DNA of 64,000 nt from Phoronis australis (lineage: Eukaryota > Phoronida > Phoronidae). Where the stretch lies: the NCBI GenBank assembly GCA_002633005.1, contig NMRA01000037.1, positions 778,703 to 842,702 on the forward strand. Direction: 5' to 3'. The first letter of the stretch is position 1; each line of letters starts with the position of its first letter. A program made the position numbers and the translations under genes. Below, piece by piece: positions 1-14,800 of the stretch. A model generated the notes under the pieces. That model was not told the DNA's origin. It saw only the letters and a list, made by a program, of their open reading frames with translations, and did not search any database.

Positions 1-562
1 GCGAAGTGATACCGCGGATTCCTTACGCAAGAAGAGCGATCCTCTCCCTGTTCCTGTATAGTTTACTGTTTCCTCCTTTCCAAACGTTCAACCATTTTCT
101 CTTGATAAATTCAAATAAAATACGGAAAAAACTTACGTGATATACAGAAACAGGAACAATAGGCGAAATATTGGCTATAATACATTGCAGTGGATTCCTC
201 CTATACGAAAAGTCGCTGATTCTATTACAGTTGGAAAAGTGAATGCATCTCAAATATTGAGAATCTAAGCCAAAGAGTTCGTTTAAGTATTTGTTCGTTT
301 AAGTATTTCACGTTGTCACTGCTAATCATTCGCCACCGAAAACAAGCATTGATTTACCATAACATTCATCAGCTTGTCGTAAACGAAATACGAATACCCT
401 TTGTGCACTACAAAATTCCCAATGAGCACCATTTCATGTTGTTACGTGTTACAACCATCATTTGTTAAAAGGACATTGTCGGCGAGATTTTCCGATACCA
501 GCCTCAACGAGGAATTGACCTTGCAACCTATGAAGCGCGTAGAAATATGCTTAGTCTATGTG

Positions 563-637
563 CACTTTTGCTTAATCTACCATACGCGTACTTTTGCTTA
601 ATCTACGCGTACTTTTGCTTAATCTACGAGTACTTTT
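563..637. repeat. 21-bp minisatellite, 3-4 copies
   Basis: The unit gcgtacttttgcttaatcta recurs with a period near 21 bp: one divergent copy, two nearly perfect copies and a partial copy. It has no coding signal. Confidence 0.8.
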
Positions 638-3009
638 AGTTCTTTAAAGATCATCGTTCTGCTCTCTGCTGGAGACGCTAAAGTCAACTCCATAAATGGT
701 TGTGTATTTTGAGCATATTGAACACAGGCCTGAACTTCAGCGAATGACTGACAGGCAACGATGAGAACTGGCTATTTGTGAGTCACAAATGAACACAACG
801 GATTTTGATCTGGTCAAAACTAAAAACTTCACTAAGTCTGTCCCATCCAACTATAATCCGAACAACCGTGAAACCGGCAATCATCCTTTAACAATACACC
901 AATGAGTTTTAAAATGTAATGTAAAAACGATGTCACGGAAATTTAATTCACAATAAAAATCATCACATTTATTCTTTTCTAAAACTGTACATGTTGGGTA
1001 ACAGGAACTACGTGTTTGGACATACAGTTTCGCTGTATACCCAGTGACCATCATTTCCGACCAATAAAAGCTCGTTCGTTGAAGGAAAACTATTTCCTTG
1101 AATGTCAATAGCTTCAAGTGCTTATGAAGGTGTGAATCGAGCGCGTAGCTTGTGTTCCCACTGGAATGTAATCGGAGGGTTTCTATTTTCGGACATTCCA
1201 CTGTGTAAATGTTAGTAGGTCACTTCCTCTATATGGCCATTGACGAGTGCGCACCTGGCGGTGAGGACATAAATTACACATGTTATCTTAGCCCCGCCGT
1301 GACACAGCGCACGTGGTGTACGGAGTGGACAGAGACGGAATGTTTACGTTAGATACAGAAGGACAAGTTGATGAACTGCACTCTAGGTTAAATAAAGCTT
1401 ATTACACATGAAAGAGGCACTGCTTGGAGAGGAAATCGGGCCTTGCTGAAATACATAGAGACTGACATTTATCAGCGTATTTACTCTTTCGTCTAATAAA
1501 AATCTCAACGCAGCTATGATATGTTTATATTTTGTTGTGATTGAGATAATTATGAGATAGATAAAATATTGATAAGAAGTTATCAAAATTTAGGGTGAAA
1601 ATAGATTGATACTTTCCGTGTAAGACACGTGTACTGTTGCCGATGAGAAAACCTGTTACGCGTTGTAGCTGAAACAGTTTCACTCCAATGATTTATATTG
1701 AAACGTCTAAGTGACGTTATCGGCTTTCGCCCCGAAAAGAGATTTTTGGGGGTTACTTTTGGATTTCATAGACTTCTTGGAAGTTATTGAAAAAACAAAA
1801 TCCTTTGTGTTTTGTGATTTTATTAAAATACAAGTCGCCAATTCTAAAGATTGTCGACTAAAGAATTTGTTGAAATCGTGCCGAACGTACCATTTAAATA
1901 CGTCATTTATAGTGTGGGAAATGGCGTAGCGATAGCGCATCATTCGCTGCTACTGCGAATCCGCGTTCCTGCAAATTTCTATGAAATAATTTTCTCGCCG
2001 AGGTCTCTTTCCTTTCCCTGCTGTGATTCAAATGAAATCACGCGTTGTTCACAAAACAAGGGTGTACTGGTTATAACGGAACAGAGCTCTCCTCGAGTAA
2101 GCTTTAACATATTGAAGTTTTCTTGAGCTTTTATTGGGGAATTGGTTGCATATTTTTCCAATTCAGTTAAATTAAAGCCTTCACGAAATAAATGTTAACA
2201 AAAACCATTTTAATCAAAGTTTACTGTCAAATACCGGTAGTCCAAGGCGATATTATATTTTTATCAAAATAAACAACAAAATTTAATATGGAGTTTTCAG
2301 TTTTTTAACTGATGGAACACAAAAAGATCATCACTTTTTATACGAGTTTACAAACAAATTGGTAGAATAGTTATTCCTGCTTTTTGCAATTATTATTTTG
2401 GTAATATTTTCGATTTGTGATTTATTTCATGTCGGTGAGAGCAATGGAAAAGCTATCTGTAATCGAGTGGCAAATTTGCATGGTTCATCGACTTCCAGTG
2501 AGCTATAACGATTACGCATTTAACCAATGAACTTTTTAGCTGAATAGCGGCTGCGATCTTCTAAAATATATCGGAATACGTCAATTCATGCAGTTAGTGT
2601 CCCACGGACTTGGGGTCTCACTCAGAACGAGATGTAATGAGACATGATTGTCGGAAACGACAGAATAAATTCAAACAAACAGAGATCATTAACTAAAGCA
2701 AGTCGTTTTCTTTTGCCTAATTGGGCAAACTAAGGGTTAACCGTTAACACGACTTCTGTGTCGAGTTGAGTTAACAAAGAGAAAGTAAATGGGGCACGAT
2801 TTAAATAACGACAGCATGCCGAGTAAAGCACGACTTTGGTTATACAATACCACCATGTAATTAGTCACACAATTACAATAATTTAATAGTGTCGCATTCG
2901 TTTTGTTCAGTCTTTTTATTAGCGTTTAACTTTTCGTTTCTTAGAACGCGTCGACTTGACAGGTCATCGAAAATATACAATTTATCCAAAAACTTAAAAT
3001 TTTAAGCAT

Positions 3010-3041
3010 AAATAAATAAATATTTATGTTTATTTATTTAT
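3010..3041. repeat. AT-rich palindrome
   Basis: A run of AAATAAATAA type on the left is mirrored by TTATTTATTT on the right around a short centre, giving a simple AT hairpin. It is low-complexity DNA with no inferred function. Confidence 0.6.
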
Positions 3042-5233
3042 TACAGTGACATGGACTTTCACTAAATAGTAATTACCAGCAATACTAATGCCTATGCTAA
3101 TACTAAAACTAGTTGTAGTTAGAGTTGATACTAACATTACTAAAGATAAGCAGGCAGCTTGTTAAAATATGATAATTGTTTATAACGCTGTACAAAATAC
3201 AAGTTACAGGCATAGAGAATTTTAACAATAAATGCGATTTCTTTCGAAAGTTCTGTACGTGTATGGAAATGTTTTCGAAATATTTTTCTTATCGCTGTTT
3301 TATCGACCTCGCTAACAACATGCTCGTGGTCAGATGTGTGTTTTACAATTTGGCGAGTGATCTCCCAAAACATTCCTTGTTATCCTTTATTATTTTTGTG
3401 GGGACTTTGGTTTTCGAGGCATGCAGTTCCTCGAGATTGTGCGCATATTATTACACTGGGTTGTTGATACGTTATGAAGATCCGAACTTAACGTTATAGG
3501 GGGTCAGTCCCATGACATACCTATGATAGCAGTGAAAATCGTTCTTGGGACAAACGGGAACAACAGAAGAGAACGTCGAGCAAAACATTTTTCAAGACGC
3601 ATCAATAGTTTTAGATGAAGAATCAGCGTAAGAAAATGATTTACAGAAAAGAGGTGTTTAAGTGAAGATAATTACGACTATGATTTTGACATACTTTATG
3701 GTAACATGTTCCGTAGGCTTGTGCTACGAGGTCGTCCATTAACGAAGAAATGGTTTCCAAGATCAGGTAATAAGTATCACAAGAAATCTTCCCACTTACG
3801 CGTTCTGGACTTTATATTCATGTAACCAACCAAAACATATCGAAACATGGCCACTATTCACGCTTCACATTGACGCCGTCTCAGCCGACCGTGTGCTTGC
3901 CGGCGACCTTGGCTGGTCTAACCACCGAGTAAGTTAAACCTCGAAGGACATCATTCAAGGCCACAATTTTAGTATCGTCACAATGAGCCACAAGATCGAG
4001 TCACCAAGTTGGTTGAGGTCATCTGAGTACATATCGTGGCGACAATGTTTCATGGTGTTTGGTAAGGGTAAAAATGTTGAACCGACTCTGGAACGTGCAT
4101 GATGAATCTTCGCGCAATCCTCGCTGAACGCGGTGTTGTTTTGAAAATGGCTATCGCGTATCGCGTTTGTGCAACGTTTCCTGCGACTGATGTCCACGGG
4201 GAATTTTTAAAAAAACATAGGAAATCCCTGGACTCAGCTAGTGATACTTTGTGCAACCAGTAAGGTGAAACAAAGGGGTTTATATGGACTAATAACAAAC
4301 AAAATCACACGCTACTCAAAACTGCCATAAACCCGCGTTCCGTGCAAGCAACTAACTTTGGATTTACACCGCGTTCCACAATAAAATTTCATAGTCTCGG
4401 TCATTTTTTTACTGAGATGACAAGCGGTTGGTGGGCTTAGAATGAAATGACATTTTTTTAATGCTTGAGCCATGCTGGGAGCACTAAATGAACCGGCGTG
4501 ACAAGCCAACTTATCGAACCTGGTCTGTTGCGCGCGATAACGAAAAATCGCCAATCCCATAACGTTAAGCAATCCAAATCAAAGTAAGTTCCTTTAATTT
4601 AGGGCAAGTCTATAACAGTTTTCAAGATAATTTGATGATGAGTAAACCTGTGCCATTTTAAGTTACGAACATGTAACGTAGTTAACTTTAAGAGGAACCT
4701 TCTCTAGTTTAAAACACAAGCAAAAGGCAATGCACACACTGCTGAGAAGATAAAACTAAGCAATGATGAAGTGAAAACATCGTCAGTCGGAGATCATACG
4801 CTTCTGTGTAATGTACCCCAAATTCAGCGTCAATTTAATTTTAATGTAGCATGTTTTATCGGGTGCAGTTAACAACAACGAAAGTGACAAAAAATGATAC
4901 ATGTCCGCTGTAATTAATATTGAAATCATGAATCAAATTTTTAAAATGACAAACGAACACTGAGTAAAATGCAAAAATTATCTTGGGAGTTGCAATTTTA
5001 TTGCATTTTTATTGTTTTAGGTTGAAAACAAGTTTTACTTGTAAAAGCTAACAAAATTGAAATCGTTTCAAGTCCCATTAATCTCAAACACAAAAGTTTC
5101 CTGAGAATTATGAGACGTGTCTAAAATGTTGTTGGTGTGAATATAACAAAATTATAAACGCCTTCTAGTTTCAAACATCAGCAAAAAGAGCTTTGTAACT
5201 GCCCCGACCACGTCACCAGCTTGGCCATTCAGC

Positions 5234-5301
5234 CCAATGTTTTGGTGTCCCACTGGGAGAACTGTCACTCAAAGCTTTACCAGTGGCAACGCGGGGCGGG
5301 G
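5234..5301 (+). promoter_or_regulatory. Possible proximal promoter of Alx (CCAAT box and GC box)
   Basis: A CCAAT motif at 5234 and a GC box (gcggggcgggg, 5291-5301) lie 340-410 bases upstream of the chosen Alx start codon in otherwise AT-rich DNA. These are the usual binding motifs of NF-Y and Sp1/KLF factors. I see no clear TATA box at the right distance. The call rests on motif and position only, so the transcription start is unknown. Confidence 0.3.
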
Positions 5302-5642
5302 CTAAAACAATCAAACTACATTAACCATAAACTGTTCTTACCATCTCATATCCTGTAGGAAGAACGAAACACATGAAGGAACCAGAGCAGCGCGTCGTTT
5401 AAACTTGATTTGATTTTATTTCGTTTCTATTTCCACCAATTAAGCGTAGCCTCTGGACTCGACAATTCTTGGAGAACATTGCTGTCTAAGTTGTTCGCAT
5501 CAAGGACAGGCAAAGAACTTCTGTGCTTTTTTATTACTTATTTTCCGTCATTGAATTCGGAACAAATCCTGACATTTACTCGACAGTCAAAAGCCCTGTT
5601 CACGAAAATCCGTGGAAGAATTCACGTGTATTTCTTCTGGAC

Positions 5643-5826
5643 ATGTCTGCCGGTACTCATTATTCAAAAGCCGACGTCTACGAGAAATTTAAACTAGAGG
5701 GTCTAACCAGCGCCGGAAGTCCTATAGCCCGACCCCTCACGGTGGACTGTAACCGCGTCACTTCACTCAACCAACATAGTATTGACGATATCCTCGGGAA
5801 CAAACGAGCGCACGAGATGAACAGGG
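5643..5826 (+). CDS. Alx: Alx exon 1 (N-terminus with octapeptide)
   Basis: Encodes residues 1-61 plus the first base of codon 62. It starts at ATG (MSAGTHYSK) and ends at a strong donor, ggg|gtaagt. It carries HSIDDILG, a good octapeptide/eh1-like match that in other paired-class proteins binds Groucho/TLE co-repressors. There is no in-frame ATG upstream in the same open frame, so this is the natural start, although a further 5' coding exon cannot be excluded. Confidence 0.8.
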
Positions 5827-8800
5827 GTAAGTTATGTGGTAAAGCCTTCTCGAAATGCCATAACATTGAAAACTGAGTCATTTCCATGTTGAATTTCATA
5901 TATTTTAGATGTCTAAATTATCCGGAAGTCAAACTTACTGCTCTCTCAACGTCTAAATTCTGTAGGTTATTTTGCGGAGGCCTTCTCCGCAAATACATTT
6001 CCTCAAACCCCTTAAAAGGGTGAGGGATGGTGTTTGGCTCAGGGCTAAAGTTAGGCTCTCATTTTGCTTGTTTTTTCTGCCTCAATTTTGGTTACGCACT
6101 TCCACTTTTGAGGTAATAAAGTGCGTGACAACTGTATTCAATGCCGTGAGGTGGTTGTGATTGTTACGTAATTTGAGATACCTGCAATTAAGTTTCTAAA
6201 GAAATTTTAACTGTTTTGAACAAGAAGACTTTAAAGGCTTAGAAAATGTACATAAATGGTCAATTTGATTTTAAAAACAATTTAGACGAAGGTTTGAAAT
6301 TGAGATAATTTAGACGCCCAAAATACAGGATGTCTTTTATTTTTCCCTTGACCTTATGTTCTTTAACAGTTGTATCAATCTCCAGAACGTAGCCAAAAGT
6401 ACACTGCGTTATTTACTCACTTTAATAAGTACATGTTGGTGTTGTCTCATGCAAGACTCGACATGGCGACTGAAGACAGTCGCTGGTTTGTTCCACGACT
6501 TGAGGTCATTTTCTTCGAAGGCACGTGTACATGTTCCAGTGAACGATGAAAACGGTCAACTCCTTGCGAGACGAGGCGTAACAGTTTAGTTAATCTGGCC
6601 CCTTTTTATTTTGAAAGTGGATGTTTTGGTAGGAAGTACATAAATTTATTTGCTGTTGAAGTAATCGAACATTGCTTATACTTACTGTAGACAGGCTTCC
6701 GTGTTATTACGTACATCAAGTACGACATAGGTTTTATTTTCTCAAATAAGGATAATCTTGTGTTGTTCGCAAAACATGAAAGGAGTACACTTGTGCTTAC
6801 GTCAACACATGTGCCCATGACCCGTTTAATGTTTACATCCGGATTCAAACTACTGTCCATATACACAATGGCGACAAAGACATCATCATTAGGACCAATA
6901 GATCCGCTGCCTAATGAGTAAATATCCGATCAAATATACTGATATACTGCATAAAGTAAATCGACGTCCTGTGTCGTCACGCTTTTGAAACCAAAACAGT
7001 GGGACCAAGTTAGAATGCAACAAAATTAGAAATTTCACAGTGTAGTGAACAGTTCACCATTCGGATTTGAATTCGTAGAGGATTCAGAATGTTATTATCA
7101 AAAGCCAGCTGTTAGACCGGAGCGAGCAAATTTTCTAGTTTTCTAGTACGCGAGGTTCTAAATGCTGAGGAAGTGTTGTCAAGCTGACAAAGGTAATTTG
7201 ATTTATTTATAGAATTTTGTTACCCGCCGTGAAGACAGTGTAATTAACACTCCGGAAATAAATCCGTCTGGACATGCGCTTTTAGTACATGTACGTAGAA
7301 AGCCATTTTACTCTGCTAACTCCGAGCTTGAGAGACGTGCTTGCTCGTATGAAATTCTCTTGGAGATGACACGATTCGCTAATTGCTTCAATGTAAACAA
7401 AACAAACGGTTCATTATAAATATTACCAGGAGTTAAATTGATATTAAGACGTTTGACTGTCTAGTGGTCGTTATCGTAAATGTTCAATTAGAGTCAGTTA
7501 AGAAGCGTAATACTCATGTTTTAAGTTGTTAAAACACCTCGTTTTTAGATATGTATTTTTGTCCAAATTTGCACGTACTTAGGGATACAGGAGCCGTGGT
7601 CATACAGCAGCGCTTTATTCGGACCTCAAATCAGCTTTTTGTACATGTTACGTAATGTTTTAATACTAATACACATTCGTTTGGCACCTTGCTTACATTT
7701 TATTATAATTTCCATCTTAGAAGATGGCTAGATACGTTATGCTCCGTTTCGTAACAAGCTGTTGGTGAGCAAAATGTTACGTAACTTTCTCAAGGATTTC
7801 CTGTTGTTATTTCATTTAGAAATGTTTACCAAATTGTGAAAACTCTCTGCGTGATGTTCCACGATCTTGGTTAAAGTCACGATTTAAATGAAAGTGTTTT
7901 GATAAGAATTTATTGATGTGGAAAGATTTTAATCATTCGAGAAATTGAGAATAATACATTCCGCTTTATTTCTCAATTGCCCGATGCCTTTTTGAGCACA
8001 ACTTATTGGATTATTCAGTTATAAAAACAAAAGGATTGCACGATTCAAGGAACGTAAATTCAATATTTCCTGTTATTGCCCTAGTACTTGTAATGAAATA
8101 AAAAAGTCATGAAGCAAAATGGTAAATTCTACGGAATACTGTCATTTAAAAATTTAAAGCATCTCTTCTACGTATACAAAAATAATTGGCAGACGATGAT
8201 TTAAAGAGCTGACACATAATGATAAAATTCTCATGCAGCGGGTAAATCCGATTAAAACTAGTGATTAGGTGCCGGACCTTCTGACGACTGAACTTATAGT
8301 TCATCTGCTGCTTGACTTGTGTTCGGCTAGAGCCATCCTCTTTGGTCTAAAGGACTAGTCCCTCGCCCTCGGGGGACGGGAGTTACAAGTTAGTTCAAAC
8401 AAAAATTATTATAATAATATTTCTTGATTAACATGGGTATTTAACTTTACACCACCTTTCTTAGTGATGATATTTAATTATTCCTCATGATCTTCCAAAA
8501 TATTTTCTCAGAATGTTACGATAAAAAGTATTCCTAATACTCTTGGGAGGAATACGTCAATCAAACAAAAAATGATTTCTACTTTCAATTTCTTTGAAAG
8601 TGCATACGAAACAGGTTCAGTAATCAACTTCAAGTCAACAGGGTGAATCAAGCAAAATATAAGCTTCTACTCGTGACTTTGTGTTAAAATATGAATTCCT
8701 AATTTAGGCCTTCAATGTCTTTCTTTCGTGCAAAGTTGACACGCTAAATCGCGAAGAACGTGCAGAGCCTAAAACCAAGTTCCATCTCAAAATGACACCG

Positions 8801-11800
8801 GCACGTTGACTAGTAGATGGGAAAAATAGAATTGACTCTACAAAATCATATGGATTACAACGTGTACGATTTGGGCTGCTTATTTTTTCTAATCGTTTCC
8901 AAATATTAATGCAATATTAAAACCACAGTTCTTAGGACAAACAATTAATTAATCTTGCCCTTGCTACGAATAACTACCGTAATACAACTCTACTTGGCTC
9001 TGTTGAAATCAACCAAGTGTTAATAACAGAATTCTGACGTTTCAGTCATGCCGTCTCCATCATTTTCAGTTGACGACACACGCTTACGCTTGGATAGTCA
9101 GGGTCAGGAGAGTTGCAGCCCAACAGCAGCACCCGGCGTCCAGACGCCGCCGGAGACGCCGACCAGCGAAGCGGACATGTCGCGGGAGTTCAAAGACGAC
9201 ACCAATAACAACGTCGACAATTCGGACGACGGTTCTGAGATTAAAAGGAAGAAGAGACGCAATCGGACGACGTTCACGAGTTATCAGCTTGAAGAAATGG
9301 AGAGAGTCTTCCAGAAGACACATTACCCGGATGTCTACGCACGCGAACAATTGGCCTTACGATGTGACCTGACCGAGGCTAGGGTGCAAGTGAGTTCTCG
9401 TTTGCATTTTTCGGTGGTAGCGTTGTTTCATAAAGCTACCTCTCGCTAGTGAGATCACGCGCTTTGCGCATGCTCTATCGCGACATTACGTGCGTGGTGC
9501 GCTTAACTCGCCCTTTGCCATAGCGGTCAGAAGTTGACGGCAAAAGTTAATGGCAAAATATTTCTTCCAAAGTTGTAATGAATGTCCAGGTATGATTTGG
9601 CACCTTGGGTGGTTTTTCATGCATGAAATAAACAGCCTGTCGAAAATACTTTAGAATGTCGTATTTTACAATACTACGAAACATTTTCCCCAACAATATC
9701 CCGTTATTCATAAGCACCGTTAGTACCCCGATGTCCGACGCCAATGCACCACTCGTTTGCATGGTGCATCGCTACAGTTGTGTCATTGTGTCATGCAAAT
9801 AAATGTGTCACCATATTTTAAGCTATCAAAATCCCAAAAGACGGATACTTCGGGTTTCAACCTAATAGCTAATTTGTCTTCTCTACAAAGTATGCGCGCA
9901 GTGTGTTAGTTTTATCAGGTTGTAAGCTCTGCTGCCGTGCCAGCTGCGAGCCCAGTAAGCCGACTTAGACAAACTGCGTATTGTTTACGGACAAACCATC
10001 CCTCGGCACGCTGGCGCGTGAACACGTGTGGACAAACACCGGCAGTCGGTTCAACGTTTTGGAGAATTCGAAAAAGCAAAGTATGAAATTTCCGTTTAAT
10101 TGCTTATGTTATTTATAATGTGGAAGTTGCTGAATTTGGTGGTTGAAATCCACAGACAAAAATTATGTTTGTAATTGATAGAGCAAGGCGTAATCAAGTA
10201 AACTAAAGTCTAATAAACTTAAAATTCATATGTGTATTTTATGATTTTAGGGAGATTCCAAATATTTGTAAACGTCTCTCTGCTCGCTACCAAAACGCTG
10301 GCGCTATCAGCGACAATTGTAAAAACCGTATTTTAGCAAAATTTGTAAGTTTATGAATTGGGTAGATCCCAACTCCGATCGATACCTCATTATCTTATAT
10401 CTAGGGAAAGACTTTATTTTTATTTCAAAAACTACATTCCAAGTCACGTTAATAGTTCAAAGCTTGAATTATTAACATGCCGACATGTGTTTGGGTTCGT
10501 TTACTCTCCAGGATGAGCAAAAAACAACAGGTGTTTCATTTTAATAATTTTGTTGAGAAATAATAAACTCTTTCAACTCCTAAAATAATTCTAGACCGAC
10601 AACATTAGGAATTGAGGTTTCAAACAAAAGACAAAAAATTAGAGGCTGTTTATTTCGAAATGTATTCGCGCAATGCTCCAAGAAAGAAAATCTTACAATG
10701 GGGCATGTTTGCAACATGTTTCGACAAAATTCCTTGTGGTATTATTACCAATCCGTTTAGCAGGGTCAAGAAATTCATAGAAATACTTTATCAGTTTATT
10801 CAGATGTTAAACACGTGATCCGGTCTTTTCTAAAAGTGTTCAAACTAACGCCCTCTGTTAAAAAACTATGTTAATTGAATTAAAGAACCATCAGACCTGT
10901 TGTACAATATTTCTTATGACGAGATGTGAAGGATATCTACCACTGCATGTGAGTGCAAATCAATTAAGAATTGGAGGGAGTTGTATGTATTTTTAAATCA
11001 AATTAATTTGAATTTCCATTATCATTACTTAAACAAATGCCAACAAATCGTTTCTTTAATCGAATTTTATTCGTTTTAAATTGATTCTAAATAACCTGCA
11101 TAACTGGTAGATCATGCATTGTTTAACTTTCTTAACAATCACTTTCTCAAAAATTACGCTTACGGTTGTAAAACAATTGAGGCCCATTAGCTTTTACAAC
11201 TAAAAGTTGAATTACGGCGGAGATTGTGGAAGCAATCTGTGTTCGGACAGATTTTTTCGCGGTTGCAGGGGACACGTTTAAAAGAAAACTATGTTTTCTC
11301 TCATAATTAGAAAACGACCCTTATATTATGTGATCGCTTTGGACATCTCTGCGTGTCCCACTGCCTGCGTAAATAGAAATAAATTAAAAAACACAAACAT
11401 TGTTTTGGTTACCCGAGCGATACTTTAATCTTCGTGTAGCAACTGAACGTGAACCCAGGCTTCTTCTTTGGACGTTTTAACCTCAAACACGGTGGGTTCA
11501 TCAATAAAACTTTGTTTTGCTATCGGTTGCCCAACTTTCACACAGTTCTGTAACTGTTAATTTAGTATCACAACAATCAGCGATCTTCTCAACCGTTTCT
11601 ACGGTAACAGTTCATCGTTTGTAAGTTTTGCAATATATGGGAATTTGAGATCTTACTCGCGGCTGTTTTTTTAAACTTGGCAACAAAAATGCATTAGAAA
11701 GAAGTTTATTTTGTCACCTTTTGTATCATACAGGCGTCAAAGTAATTTTAAAGATGCTAAACATGCGTTCCGCCAGAGAAATCAATTTTTCATTTAAATC

Positions 11801-14800
11801 ATTTATGTCATAAAACGAGTCTCGGGTTGTTCCTTAATCAGCTGAAAAGTGGTGTCTGAGCTTAGAAGGAGCCGAAGTTCGTTATTGCAGAAATTTTCTT
11901 TTGAGAGGGTCTTTTTCTTCAATCTGGGATATTTACTTACTCTGGAATGTATTTAAATTCTTTTAGTCGATGTTTTTATATTCAAACAGGAAGAACGACG
12001 CTGTGACGCAGTCGTCTTACTTATACTGCTACTGCTAACGTTTCTGGCGTCATTACTCAAGTCAAAGGCAAATGTTATGTAACGGGACTGGTGCTGAAAA
12101 ACTGGCGGCATCGCCGCCTCTGGGCACTGCTATGAGAAGTGAAAACCGAGGAGCACGGCTTTCTAGGACATTTTGATGTTCTGGAGCTTGCTCTGCCTGC
12201 GTCACCACTTCTCGTTTGATAAACTTATTGATTGATTTCATTTTTAGAAATTATTCAAAATGCCCTTTATGGCAAGCTAAATATGCCACATTGACCAAAA
12301 AGACTTAAAAGGGTAACACATACTTGGCGCACAAAATGACCCGCTGTGACTAGCCAACTTGTTGACCGTGGTCTCCAGAAATAACGATCTGTCCGTTACT
12401 TCTAAGTCCAGAAATCAAATCAATTAGAGTGAAGAACAAATTTCTTAACACCGTATGTGGTCTAACTTAGAAGTGTACTTTTGACGCGAAGATGACCAAG
12501 TGTACCACAATTTCAGCAATCATGTTTGTTCGACTTTGAAGAAGTTTTAGCACAGCAATGAGAGTTTGAAGTCCTCTTGTCTTCAAATACTAGTCGTTAA
12601 GTTCCACACATTTAGACGATGCATGTCATTACGTCATTACATATCTGACGAAAACGATACCTTTTACCGTCTATTTGCTTAGGACCGCTGTGCCTACCTA
12701 TATTACCTACTGAGTTTCTTGTGGTAATATACAACTACACGTGTATTCTCCGACCAATGTATATTGTATAACTGAATCCCATCTTCTGAAGTAATTAAAG
12801 ACATATTCCCTCCAGACCGAGCCGACGCTAATTAATTTTGCTATAACAATAAACAGTTCGTTCTCCCAATTATTTGTCACTCAATGCCGGGGCTTATAAA
12901 TACCTACCAATGTATCGATGGGGAAAATTTGGGCTCCATATCACATCCCATACAATTTTATCCATTGACCAATTTTTATAACAACTTTTACGTTCATGCC
13001 TAAAACATTTGGAGTTGTTCAATTGCCTCGTGCAATTATTTCCATTCGTTAACTTGGTGACATGACAAGAGATACAAGAATTAACTATATTTTAAATTTA
13101 AACGTTTTATAAAAATTATAACAGTAAATGGAAAAATGAATTACATTTCATTTGTGAAAATTACTACTTTTCTCGCGTGGAAATTACTGTTCTGTGTTTC
13201 TCGTTGTCACGTGTTAATTATAATTAAGTTATCGGGATTTTCGTAGATGAGCCCACCCGATGAAACGCGTTTATTTGGTGTTACAACTTTGATGTCAAGT
13301 GCCGGAAATTTTCCTCTTGTCACAAATTCAGTTTTGTGGAGCATTTATCATTTATAAAAACGAGCAGTGTTGGTGAACTATGCATTTACTAACATAAAAC
13401 TTTAACACACAACTTTAAGTAAAAAATTTCAGTCAGGAAACCTCTCTAGGCCTACGCGTATTCAGTCTATGTCAATGTCTTCATCCAGCTCCCTCTGACA
13501 TTTGCGTAGCCAAAACTATGACTTTCCGTTTACACGTCCCCTTTTCCGAATATTTGGTGTTACTAAAACATCTGAAAATTTTCATTTTCCGAGTACACGC
13601 CCATGGCCTTATCTACGGAAAATCCCGGTACTAAATTTCTTCATTTCAAATGCTCTAAAGTTGTAGAACTTAAAATAAAAATGCGCCTGCTCCATGCTAA
13701 TATTGTTCTTTTTGCACAACTGACATAACAATTGTCGACCTTGATTATTCAGAACAACAATTTACGTACTTCCAACACTTTCATCGAAATCCGATTTCTG
13801 AGTCCCGAGCGATTCTCTGGCATCAAGTACGCGCAAAGATGTCGCTGACTCAGTACCCAGTCATCTTCGTAGTGTAGCATTCCTTCCGGACTTGCAACTC
13901 GTGTTTAGCTAATTAAAAACGGGGTTACAAGGTTCAAAGCCTTTGTTGTCTTTTCCTTTGATAAATTTATATTGGTCGTCATCGTGGGGCACAAAGACGC
14001 GTGAGTCTTGGAAGATAGATGCGTGTTAAATGGCTTTTAGCGGTGTTGAAGTCAGCGCCATGATTTGGCTTTGATAATCTGCTTAATCGTTCTTCATCAT
14101 ATTTTTAACGAGAGGCATTTTATTGCAGCATACATGAAAAAATAGTGTTGTTGTCACTAATTGAAACATCATTACCTTTGTTGTAAAATTATCTCATTGA
14201 ATATAACGTTCAATTCTTCATCTATCTTTTTGCATGTCCGTCAAAATAAAAATATAAACATGACAAAGAACTATCAAATAAAATTACTGTTCGCTGTAGG
14301 CAGGCAGATCACAGTGAAAATCCTCTGACTGCTAGCGAATCACTCTAACACTTTTAGCCTAGCCAATGGTTTGTTATTATTTGTCAAGTCGTAGACAAGC
14401 GTGTCTATGTTGAAAGTATGAGCTGCAGTTTAGATTTCTCAGTCTCTCGTCGCGTGTGCTACATATCGATGCATGATACCTCCGAAACAAGATTGTTAAT
14501 ACGTCAACTAATATTTTATAAAAAACAAAAAGCCATGTTCCCCTAATTGAGTTGACGACAAAGATGCTATCTGATTCGTAATAGACCGTGTTGAGACCTA
14601 ATTGCACGATCGGTTACATTATGAGTCTAATCCAATTCAGTTTTAATTTGTTACAAGGGGCGGCTGATCGTGTTGTCGAGTATGTTAGATGTAATTGTTG
14701 GCTTCTCTTGAAACTTGACGCCAAATTCTTTTCAAATATCCTCAGGGGAAATAATTAGCCTTCAATGTTCCTATATGGGTGGCTTTGTGACGGACCTGTG

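Larger units (their letters stand above)
1..5220. other. Upstream region of the Alx gene, no gene supported
   Basis: No reading frame here shows a recognisable domain or a convincing exon with splice signals. The open frames are short, overlap on both strands and have no family-like motifs. The stretch is AT-rich and holds a small minisatellite near its left end, an AT palindrome near 3010-3041, and one member of a weak dispersed repeat pair near 4480-4545. Regulatory DNA for the Alx gene is likely somewhere here, but I cannot point to a specific site. Confidence 0.5.

Noticed and set aside
9084-9350. Minus-strand and second-frame open frames overlapping Alx exon 2
   Set aside because: Shadows of the homeodomain exon; the sense frame is clearly the coding one.
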